A stretch of DNA of 11,969 nucleotides. It comes from Flavobacterium sp. Lineage in GTDB: Bacteria; Bacteroidota; Bacteroidia; Flavobacteriales; Flavobacteriaceae. Position numbers and translations under genes: made by a program. This document shows positions 1 through 5,787 of the stretch, one piece after another; the stretch's first letter is position 1; every line of letters starts with the position of its first letter. The stretch covers positions 1 through 11,969 of the forward strand of contig JANJWE010000285.1 of assembly GCA_024709705.1 (NCBI GenBank), given 5' to 3'. The notes below the pieces were generated by a model, which was not told where the DNA came from, did not search any database, and worked only from the letters and a program-made list of their open reading frames with translations.

Positions 1-1
1 A

Positions 2-382
2 ATCCCTGTGGGTGGTGATCTAGCCGATGTTTTCGGAATCAATCTTATTTATTTTGATTTAGATAAATGGAACATCAGACCAGATGCCGCTATTGATATT
101 GCTAAAATTTTGGATGTCTTAAATGAATACCCAACGATGAAAATTGATATTCGTTCACATACAGACAGCAGACAAACGCACCGTTACAATGAGATTTTGT
201 CTGACAAACGTGCAAAATCTACTCGTGACTGGTTAATCAAAAATGGTATAGCTCCAGAACGATTGACTGCTAAAGGTTATGGTGAAACCCAATTGGTAAA
301 CAAATGTGCTGATGGTGTAGAATGTACCGAAGCAGAACATCAATTAAACCGAAGAAGTCAATTTATTATTACTGCACTGTAA
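2..382 (+). CDS. OmpA-family protein, C-terminal part (5' end outside window)
   Basis: Only the C-terminus is in the window; the frame is open to the left edge, so the GTG at 8 is not a credible start. The visible part is one OmpA/MotB-type peptidoglycan-binding domain. It starts with the strand IYFDLDKWNIRP, continues with IDIRSHTDSR, then YNEILSDKRAKS, the helix of the NxxLSxxRA pattern, and ends with NRRSQFIIT. Counting from the GTG codon, D53 and R68 match the pair that binds diaminopimelate in this family. An insert with two cysteines (NKCADGVECTEAE) before the last strand is of a kind I associate with flavobacterial members. By family, the protein sits in the outer membrane or periplasm and anchors to the cell wall. 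In Bacteroidota this domain often ends long proteins with TPR, PD40 or carboxypeptidase-like repeats, but those parts are not visible, so no closer name is justified. The gene ends 19 nt before a strong hairpin. Confidence 0.9.
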   Translation: MPVGGDLADVFGINLIYFDLDKWNIRPDAAIDIAKILDVLNEYPTMKIDIRSHTDSRQTHRYNEILSDKRAKSTRDWLIKNGIAPERLTAKGYGETQLVNKCADGVECTEAEHQLNRRSQFIITAL

Positions 383-400
383 TTACAAATTGTTTTAAAT

Positions 401-435
401 AAAAAAAACATCCCTACTTTGGGATGTTTTTTTTT
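401..435. terminator. bidirectional rho-independent terminator between convergent genes
   Basis: The stem CATCCC (409-414) pairs with GGGATG (421-426) around a 6-nt loop. An A-run (401-408) lies on the left and a T-run (427-435) on the right, so the stem extends through A-T pairs and ends in a U-tract whichever strand is read. It lies 19 nt after the OmpA-family stop and 5 nt after the end of the ABC-F gene on the other strand, so it can end both transcripts. Confidence 0.9.
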
Positions 436-439
436 ATTC

Positions 440-2074
440 TTATTTTTCAATTTCTCGAAGACTTTCCATTTTTTTCAAAGCTAAAAATCCTTTGATGTCT
501 TCAAAATGTTCTTTTACACGTTTGTTTCCAAATTCAAAAACTTTGGTTGCCAACCCGTCCAAGAAATCACGATCGTGAGAAACCAATATTAATGTACCAT
601 CAAAATCTCGTAAAGCCTCCTTAATAATATCTTTCGTTTTCATATCTAAATGGTTCGAAGGCTCATCCAAAATCAATAAATTGACGGGTTCCAATAACAA
701 CTTTATCATCGCCAATCTTGTTTTTTCTCCACCCGAAAGTACTTTTACTTTTTTAGTAATATCATCTCCTTGGAACATAAACGCCCCCAAAATATTTTTT
801 ATTTGGGTGCGAATTTCTCCCACTGCAATACTATCTATCGTTTCAAAAATAGTCATATTTTCATCCAACAACGAGGCTTGATTTTGAGCAAAATACCCAA
901 TTTGAGCATTATGCCCAATTTCAACACTTCCGCCGTTGATTTCAATTTCTTTCATGATTGCTTTAATCATGGTTGATTTTCCCTCTCCATTTTTACCCAC
1001 AAAAGCAACCTTTTGCCCTCTTTCAATTACAATATTGGCATCTTTAAAAATCACTTTATCACCATAGCTTTTATGTAAATCTTTTACCACAACCGGATAT
1101 TGCCCGGAACGTACAGACGGCGGAAATTTCAATCGCAAAGCCGAATTGTCAATTTCGTCAATTTCAACCGGAACCAATTTTTCCAACATCTTAACACGTG
1201 ATTGAACTTGCAAGGTTTTGGAATACGTTCCTTTGAATCGCTCAATAAATTCCATGTTTTCTGCAATCATTTTTTGTTGTTCATCATAAGCTTTTTGCTG
1301 ATGAATTCGTCGGTCTTTTCGCAATTCTAAATAATGAGAATATTTGGCTTTGTAATCGTAAATACGACCCATCGTAACCTCTATAGTTCTATTGGTAATG
1401 TTATCCACAAAAGCTCTATCGTGTGAAATCACAATAACTGCTTTGGCCGAATTAATTAAAAATTCTTCCAACCATTGAATGCTTTCAATATCCATATGAT
1501 TGGTGGGCTCATCCAACAAAATCAAATCCGGCTTTTTTAATAATATTTTTGCCAATTCGATTCGCATTCTCCAACCGCCTGAAAATTCAGAAGTAGGTCG
1601 TGTAAAATCTTCTCTTACAAAACCCAATCCTTTTAATACCTTTTCTACTTCTGCTTCATAATTCACTTCTTCTATAGAATAGTATTTCTCACTTAATTCA
1701 GAGACTCTTTCAATTAGCTTCATGTAATCGTCACTTTCGTAATCAGTCCGAATAGTTAATTGCTCATTAATAGCATCAATCTCTGTTTTCATATCGAACA
1801 CCTCAGCAAAAGCTTTTGAAGCTTCTTCCATTACTGTTGCATCATCTTTGGTTAACAAATGTTGAGGCAAATAGGCAATTACGGCTTCTTTTGGAGCTGA
1901 AATATTCCCGGTTGATGGTTTATTTACTCCCGCAATTATTTTTAAAAGCGTAGATTTACCGGCTCCATTTTTACCCATTAAGGCAATTTTATCATTTTCA
2001 TTTATGGCAAAAGAAACTTCGCTAAATAAAGTAGTACCGCCAAACTGAACGGAGATATCGTTTACTGTAATCAT
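440..2074 (-). CDS. ABC-F family ATPase (ribosome-associated translation factor type)
   Basis: A 544-residue protein with two complete ABC cassettes and no membrane segments, the ABC-F layout. Cassette 1 has Walker A GKNGAGKST (34-42), signature FSGGWRMRIELA (164-175), Walker B/catalytic Glu LILLDEPTNHMD (about 184-195) and H-loop H218. Cassette 2 has GKNGEGKST (360-368), LSGGEKTRLA (446-455), LLILDEPSNHLD and H500. The linker (about 235-320) is charged and predicted helical, with the FKGTYSKTLQVQSRVKMLEKL-like P-site tRNA interaction motif region typical of ABC-F. Family members bind the ribosomal E site and adjust peptidyl-tRNA or relieve stalling; some protect against antibiotics. Nothing in the linker marks this as a resistance type, so a housekeeping role is more likely; the subfamily (YheS, YbiT or other) is not certain. 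Start: ATG at 2074, with the first strand MITVNDISVQFG beginning at once. It is divergent from the MFS gene and has its own promoter-like box at 2150-2157. Confidence 0.93.
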   Translation of the reverse strand: MITVNDISVQFGGTTLFSEVSFAINENDKIALMGKNGAGKSTLLKIIAGVNKPSTGNISAPKEAVIAYLPQHLLTKDDATVMEEASKAFAEVFDMKTEIDAINEQLTIRTDYESDDYMKLIERVSELSEKYYSIEEVNYEAEVEKVLKGLGFVREDFTRPTSEFSGGWRMRIELAKILLKKPDLILLDEPTNHMDIESIQWLEEFLINSAKAVIVISHDRAFVDNITNRTIEVTMGRIYDYKAKYSHYLELRKDRRIHQQKAYDEQQKMIAENMEFIERFKGTYSKTLQVQSRVKMLEKLVPVEIDEIDNSALRLKFPPSVRSGQYPVVVKDLHKSYGDKVIFKDANIVIERGQKVAFVGKNGEGKSTMIKAIMKEIEINGGSVEIGHNAQIGYFAQNQASLLDENMTIFETIDSIAVGEIRTQIKNILGAFMFQGDDITKKVKVLSGGEKTRLAMIKLLLEPVNLLILDEPSNHLDMKTKDIIKEALRDFDGTLILVSHDRDFLDGLATKVFEFGNKRVKEHFEDIKGFLALKKMESLREIEK

Positions 2075-2149
2075 TGTAGAGATTTAGATTTTTAGACTAT
2101 TCGATAATCCGGTTGTTGGAATTAATGAATATTCGATTTTTTAAAGGTG

Positions 2150-2157
2150 CAAAGATA
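2150..2157 (-). promoter_or_regulatory. putative Bacteroidota -7 box (TATCTTTG) for the ABC-F gene
   Basis: On the minus strand TATCTTTG followed by CACC matches the Bacteroidota consensus TAnnTTTG exactly. It lies about 75 nt before the ATG at 2074. The -33 element is weak: the best match is a TTT 18 nt upstream instead of TTG. The 5' leader would be about 70 nt. Motif match only. Confidence 0.55.
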
Positions 2158-2210
2158 ATCGAAATGTGGAATCCTAAAGTTTGAAAATGATAATTCAAAG
2201 GACATTTGTT

Positions 2211-2260
2211 TTGTAAATTGATAAAATGCCTTTACAATTCATGATAAAAACACAATTCAT
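2211..2260. promoter_or_regulatory. short inverted and direct repeats in the divergent promoter region
   Basis: TTGTAAA (2211-2217) is inverted as TTTACAA (2231-2237), and ACAATTCAT occurs twice (2234-2242 and 2252-2260). Both lie between the two divergent promoter-like boxes, where an operator could sit. In AT-rich DNA such short repeats arise easily by chance, so this is weak support for a regulator site. Confidence 0.2.
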
Positions 2261-2303
2261 TAGCCAATCCCATCAAAATCAGATCTAAACCTTATTTTTT
2301 AAT

Positions 2304-2311
2304 TAATTTTG
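2304..2311 (+). promoter_or_regulatory. putative Bacteroidota -7 box (TAATTTTG) for the MFS gene
   Basis: TAATTTTG fits TAnnTTTG and lies 23 nt before the ATG at 2335, giving a leader of roughly 18 nt. No TTG is present at the expected -33 distance, so the promoter would be weak or activator-dependent. Its position supports the ATG at 2335 as the start rather than the later in-frame ATG at 2443. Confidence 0.45.
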
Positions 2312-2334
2312 TGAACTGAACTATCATATCTACT

Positions 2335-3558
2335 ATGCCATTACTTGATTACAGCTTTCTAGGAAAAATTATCCCAAAACAAAAACACAAGAAAACCTAT
2401 CGCAAAGCCAAACAATCCTATTTGAATAGAATTCGATTGGCGATGAGTTTTTTTTACTTCGGTATGGGATTTTGTTTTGCCTCATGGGCCAGTAGAATTC
2501 CGGATATCAAATCATATTTAAGCTTAAGTGAAGGTGAATTGGGAACACTTCTATTTGCATTGCCCATCGGACAACTAATCGCTATGCCCTTTTCCGGAAA
2601 GGTAGTTACCCGTTATGGGAGCCAAAAAATACTGCTTTTATCACTACCGCTATATGCGTTGAGTTTAACTTTTATGGGTATGGTTACCCAAACCTGGCAA
2701 TTGGCTTTGGCTTTGTTTATTTTTGGGGTGTGTGGAAACTTTTGCAATATTTCTATCAATACTCAAGGGGTTTATACTGAACAAATATTCAGAAAACCAA
2801 TCATGGGTTCTTTTCATGGTTCCTGGAGTTTAGCCGGATTTTGTGGAGCTTTGGTTGGACTGGGTATGATGGCACTAAAATTATCGCCTCATGAGCATTT
2901 CTTGATTATTTTTCTTGTAATAGGTTTGATTATATGGACAAATTATAGCTATTTAGTTAAGGTAAAATCAGTTGCCAAGGAAATCTCGGGGCCCAAGTTC
3001 AGGTTTCAAATACCGGATAAAAATTTAATTTGGTTGGGTGTAATTGGTTTTTGTTGTATGGCTAGCGAGGGTATCATGTTTGATTGGAGTGGAGTTTACT
3101 TCAAAGATATTGTCAAAGCACCGGGAGCTTTGGTTATTTTGGGGTATACTTCCTTTATGATAACCATGGCATCGGGTCGGTTTTTAAGTGATATTTTAGT
3201 TCGAAAATTCGGAGCTCGAAACATATTGATTGTAAGCGGAATTACTATCTCAACCGGATTATATACAGCCGTTGCATTTCCCTATCTAATTCCATGTACG
3301 CTGGCCTTTATGCTGGTTGGTTTTGGAGTTTCTAATGTTATTCCAATTATTTTTAGTACAACCGGAAGAAGTACATCAATTCCTACAGGTGAAGCATTAA
3401 CTATTGTAACCGGAATTAGTTTTATTGGATTTTTACTTGGACCACCCGTAATTGGGCATATTGCAGAATTAACAAACTTGCGTTACTCTTTTGCATTTAT
3501 AGGTATATTTGGCGTATTTATATCGGTTTTGGCTTATTTTTTAAAGGTTTTTAGGTAA
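2335..3558 (+). CDS. MFS transporter, YbjJ-like
   Basis: A 407-residue inner-membrane protein with about 12 hydrophobic segments, the usual size for the major facilitator superfamily. After a basic, Lys-rich N-terminal tail of about 30 residues, the first helix leads into FASWASRIPDIKSYLSLSEGELG, a pattern I associate with YbjJ-like and sugar-transporter-like MFS proteins. A motif-A-like loop GKVVTRYGSQK (88-98) joins helices 2 and 3, with a second copy in the other half (GRFLSDILVRKFGARN, 281-296). INTQGVYTEQ (141-150) and GSFHGSWSLAGF (158-169) are other conserved YbjJ-type segments. The substrate is unknown: E. coli YbjJ has no firmly established one, and neighbours give no hint because the gene is monocistronic (divergent on the left, convergent on the right). 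The 30-residue cytoplasmic tail before helix 1 is longer than usual; a start at Met37 (2443) would remove it, but the promoter-like box at 2304 favours the longer form. Confidence 0.88.
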   Translation: MPLLDYSFLGKIIPKQKHKKTYRKAKQSYLNRIRLAMSFFYFGMGFCFASWASRIPDIKSYLSLSEGELGTLLFALPIGQLIAMPFSGKVVTRYGSQKILLLSLPLYALSLTFMGMVTQTWQLALALFIFGVCGNFCNISINTQGVYTEQIFRKPIMGSFHGSWSLAGFCGALVGLGMMALKLSPHEHFLIIFLVIGLIIWTNYSYLVKVKSVAKEISGPKFRFQIPDKNLIWLGVIGFCCMASEGIMFDWSGVYFKDIVKAPGALVILGYTSFMITMASGRFLSDILVRKFGARNILIVSGITISTGLYTAVAFPYLIPCTLAFMLVGFGVSNVIPIIFSTTGRSTSIPTGEALTIVTGISFIGFLLGPPVIGHIAELTNLRYSFAFIGIFGVFISVLAYFLKVFR

Positions 3559-3568
3559 AATATTTAAT

Positions 3569-3607
3569 TTTAGACCTGATAGGTTTTGAAAACCTATAAT
3601 GTCTAAA
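3569..3607. repeat. long imperfect palindrome between convergent genes (hairpin repeat, possible terminator)
   Basis: Centred on G3588, a perfect 9-bp stem ATAGGTTTT/AAAACCTAT has almost no loop. The pairing continues outward through AGAC/GTCT with two mismatches, giving arms of about 17-19 nt. It lies 11 nt after the MFS stop and 7 nt after the DUF2007 stop on the other strand. There is no long U-run on either side, so it is not a classic intrinsic terminator, but it can still block transcription or protect both 3' ends. The form AGACCTGA-AGGTTTT-AAAACCT-TCT resembles a dispersed hairpin repeat I associate with flavobacterial genomes. Confidence 0.7.
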
Positions 3608-3613
3608 GTACTA

Positions 3614-3832
3614 CTAAATACTCATCCTAAATTGTTCTATCACCGGAGCTACTTTGGCATAATACCGCTCATCAACAAACAATTCTACAGCCAAATCCAA
3701 GTTGCCAAAACCACCCAAACGTGCCGATTGGATATTGTCTTTTTGAAGTACATCTACTCCTATTTCTTCTATTTTTTCTCTCAAAGCGGAAGCTAGAATT
3801 TCACTTCCGGAGAATATTTTCATCATGCCCAT
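3614..3832 (-). CDS. DUF2007 small protein (putative signal-transducing protein)
   Basis: A 72-residue soluble protein. MMKIFSGSEILASALREKIEEIGVDVLQKDN followed by a Gly-rich turn (LGGFGNLDLAVELFVDERYYAKVAPVIEQF) fits the DUF2007 pattern: a strand, a helix that spans alternative partners, a second strand with an exposed loop, then VELFV and a final helix. The fold resembles small ferredoxin-like or ACT-like domains; the molecular function is not known. The start could be M1 (3832), M3 or M4, which lie within four codons; conserved family sequence begins about M4, so the exact N-terminus is uncertain. It is the last gene of the six-gene minus-strand set, 79 nt after the helicase-like gene. A heptamer array (3839-3868) lies 6 nt before the start codon and takes the place of a ribosome binding site. 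Confidence 0.8.
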   Translation of the reverse strand: MGMMKIFSGSEILASALREKIEEIGVDVLQKDNIQSARLGGFGNLDLAVELFVDERYYAKVAPVIEQFRMSI

Positions 3833-3838
3833 CTTTAT

Positions 3839-3868
3839 AGTAATAAGTGATTAGTAAATGGTAATTAG
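3839..3868. repeat. four heptamer repeats in the leader of the DUF2007 gene
   Basis: On the plus strand, AGTAATA, AGTGATT, AGTAAAT and GGTAATT follow each other without gaps, then AG. The consensus (A/G)GT(A/G)A(A/T)N is the same as in the larger array at 4533-4603. It begins 6 nt upstream of the ATG at 3832 of the minus-strand gene. Confidence 0.65.
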
Positions 3869-3911
3869 TTTTTTATTGCAATATATTGATTAGACATCAG
3901 ACAACCGACAA

Positions 3912-4523
3912 CTATTCCGCCTCGAAAAAGACGGGTTCAATCATAATTTTATCAGCCAATACTTCTACCCGCTCCGTAATTGTAGAACAAAAGAATAGGC
4001 GTTGCGTTTTTTCAACACTCAAAGACAATCGTAAAATGATAGCATCCATTCGGTTACGAAATAAAACATCGGCATCATCTACCACAAACATTCTGATGGT
4101 ATTCATATTGAATCCGGCTGACGAAAACATATCATTAATTTTGGTTGGTGTTCCTATTAAAACATCCATTCCGAGCGAAATTTGATTTTTATCGTAATCA
4201 ATATCACCTTTTTCATGTACACCAATAACACGCAAATGAGTGTAACTTCCATGTCTTTGAAAAAGTTCAACCATTTCGATTACTTTTTCTTTGGTTTCCA
4301 CAATTACCAGGGCTCTTGTGCTTTCACCAATAGGTTTTTCCAAACGTTGAATGACGTTTAAGGCAATGGTTGTAGATTTTCCGGTTCCTTCAGGGGATTG
4401 AATGACCGCATCTGCTCCACTTTTTAAGGTTGAAAAGGTTTCTTGCTGCATTTCATTAGCTTCGATTAAATCATTTTCAATCAAAGCTTTTTGAAGGTTG
4501 GGGTTTATTTTTTTTAGTTGCAT
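3912..4523 (-). CDS. DEAD-box-helicase-like protein with only the RecA1 half
   Basis: A 203-residue protein matching only the N-terminal RecA-like domain of DEAD-box RNA helicases. Visible parts in order: a Q-motif-like segment EANEMQQETF (21-30), Walker A SPEGTGKST (43-51), motif Ib-like GTPTKI (124-129), motif II as DDAD (149-152) instead of DEAD, and motif III-like CSTIT instead of SAT. Motifs IV-VI and the whole second RecA domain are absent; the frame ends at once after FFEAE, and the next gene, 79 nt on, is unrelated. ATP and RNA binding are possible, but strand separation normally needs both halves, and the second acidic residue of motif II has changed (E to D). It may be a decayed or regulatory helicase, or a lineage-specific single-domain ATPase. 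Start: ATG at 4523, 9 nt after a heptamer array; no other start fits the Q motif. Function is uncertain. Confidence 0.75.
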   Translation of the reverse strand: MQLKKINPNLQKALIENDLIEANEMQQETFSTLKSGADAVIQSPEGTGKSTTIALNVIQRLEKPIGESTRALVIVETKEKVIEMVELFQRHGSYTHLRVIGVHEKGDIDYDKNQISLGMDVLIGTPTKINDMFSSAGFNMNTIRMFVVDDADVLFRNRMDAIILRLSLSVEKTQRLFFCSTITERVEVLADKIMIEPVFFEAE

Positions 4524-4532
4524 ATTTTAAAA

Positions 4533-4606
4533 GGTGATGGGTGATGGGTAAATGGTGATGGGTGATGGGATTTCCTTTCACCTATTATCCATTACCATTT
4601 ACCATT
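4533..4606. repeat. heptamer repeat array forming an inverted repeat
   Basis: Five tandem heptamers run from 4533 to 4567 (GGTGATG, GGTGATG, GGTAAAT, GGTGATG, GGTGATG). After a short spacer, four related heptamers follow in inverted orientation (4576-4603, reading on the minus strand GGTAAAT, GGTAATG, GATAATA, GGTGAAA). The two halves can fold into a long imperfect hairpin. It fills the whole gap between the response regulator stop (4608) and the helicase-like gene start (4523), so it is transcribed within the operon. It may act as a stabilizer, attenuator or translation-control leader; this is inference. Confidence 0.8.
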
Positions 4607-4607
4607 T

Positions 4608-5771
4608 TTATTTACTCGCAAAAAGCTTCACATCATTCTCCGAAATCTCACTTCCGCCAAGAATAATTAAGCGTTCTACCACGTTGCGAAGTTCGCGAAT
4701 ATTTCCGGTCCAATCGTATTCTTGTAATAATTTAATTGCATTAGCTGAAAATTTCTTGGCTATATTGCCTTGTTCTTCGGCAATTTTGCTTGAAAAATGT
4801 TCAATCAATAGCGGAATATCATCTCGCCTATCATTCAAAGCCGGCACTTTTATCAAAATCACCGCCAAACGATGGTACAAATCTTCTCGAAAACGCCCTT
4901 CGGCAATTTCTTTTTTCAAATCTTTATTGGTGGCTGCAATCACCCGAACATTGACTTTGATGTCCTTATCCGCTCCAACTCGTTGAACCAAATTTTCTTG
5001 TAAAGCACGCAATACTTTCGCTTGAGCAGCCAAACTCATATCGCCAATTTCATCCAAAAAAATAGTTCCGCCATCAGCCGCCTCAAATTTTCCGGCTCGG
5101 TCCTTTACAGCTGATGTAAAGGCTCCTTTCACATGACCAAACAATTCACTTTCAATTAATTCTGATGGAATGGCGGCACAATTCACTTCAATAATCGGAA
5201 AAGCCGAACGTTCACTTTTTTCATGTAATTGATGGGCAACTAACTCTTTTCCGGTACCGTTTGGTCCGGTAATAAGAACACGTGCTTCTGTAGGAGCTAC
5301 TTTTTCAATCATTTCTTTGATATGGTTAATCGGCTCCGACTGACCAATCATTTCATAATTTTTGCTAACTTTCTTCTTAAGAATTTTATTTTCAACCACC
5401 AGTTGTTTTCGGTCTAACGCATTGCGAACCGTATTCAACAATCGATTCAAATCGGGTGGTTTTGAAATGTAATCAAAGGCTCCCAATCGCATCGTATTGA
5501 CAGCCGTTTCCAAATCGCCATGACCGGAAATCATGACCATCGGAATTTCGGGTTTTATTTTTTTCACGGCTTCAAGCACCTCTACCCCATCCATTTTGGG
5601 CATTTTGATGTCACAAAGTACCAAATCGTAATCTTCGTTTTTAATTTTTTCTACTCCGGAAAGTCCGTCTTCCGCTTCTTCTACTTGATACGTATCGCTT
5701 TCCTCCGAAAGAATTTTGGTTAACACTCTACGAATAGGAGCTTCATCTTCAATAATCAAAATTTTTGGCAT
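4608..5771 (-). CDS. sigma-54-type (NtrC family) response regulator lacking the DNA-binding domain
   Basis: A 387-residue two-domain protein. The receiver domain (1-120) has the acidic pocket EDE (8-10), phospho-acceptor D54 in LCDIKMP, S82 and K104. The AAA+ domain (about 140-370) has Walker A GPNGTGKE (169-176), Walker B IFLDE (237-241), arginine-finger region GRFREDLYHRL (292-302) and sensor II WTGNIRELRN. The sigma-54 contact loop reads GAFTSA (216-221), not GAFTGA. The protein ends about 15 residues after the AAA+ domain (ENDVKLFASK), so the usual C-terminal Fis-type helix-turn-helix is absent; normal members are 440-470 residues. By family it would activate RpoN promoters, but without a tethering domain it would act from solution or on another platform; FlgR of Helicobacter pylori is a known case. 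No sensor kinase lies in the window. Start: ATG at 5771, 16 nt after the antiporter stop, so it is probably co-transcribed and translated from a very short leader. Confidence 0.92.
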   Translation of the reverse strand: MPKILIIEDEAPIRRVLTKILSEESDTYQVEEAEDGLSGVEKIKNEDYDLVLCDIKMPKMDGVEVLEAVKKIKPEIPMVMISGHGDLETAVNTMRLGAFDYISKPPDLNRLLNTVRNALDRKQLVVENKILKKKVSKNYEMIGQSEPINHIKEMIEKVAPTEARVLITGPNGTGKELVAHQLHEKSERSAFPIIEVNCAAIPSELIESELFGHVKGAFTSAVKDRAGKFEAADGGTIFLDEIGDMSLAAQAKVLRALQENLVQRVGADKDIKVNVRVIAATNKDLKKEIAEGRFREDLYHRLAVILIKVPALNDRRDDIPLLIEHFSSKIAEEQGNIAKKFSANAIKLLQEYDWTGNIRELRNVVERLIILGGSEISENDVKLFASK

Positions 5772-5787
5772 AGTTATAATACTAATA

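Noticed and set aside
8..10. GTG as the start of the OmpA-family gene
   Set aside because: The frame is open upstream to the window edge, and a lone OmpA domain without signal peptide would not make sense; the gene is cut by the edge.
681..976. Open frames on the plus strand inside the ABC-F gene
   Set aside because: They lie opposite a conserved gene with intact motifs and show no recognisable protein features.
3886..4185. 99-codon plus-strand frame opposite the helicase-like gene
   Set aside because: Antisense to motifs II and III of the minus-strand protein; no signal peptide or domain visible.
3839..4606. CRISPR array
   Set aside because: The repeats are contiguous 7-mers without unique spacers, so they are short tandem repeats and not a CRISPR.
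4552..4986. 144-codon plus-strand frame opposite the response regulator
   Set aside because: It begins inside the heptamer array and runs antisense to conserved AAA+ sequence; composition is that of a shadow frame.
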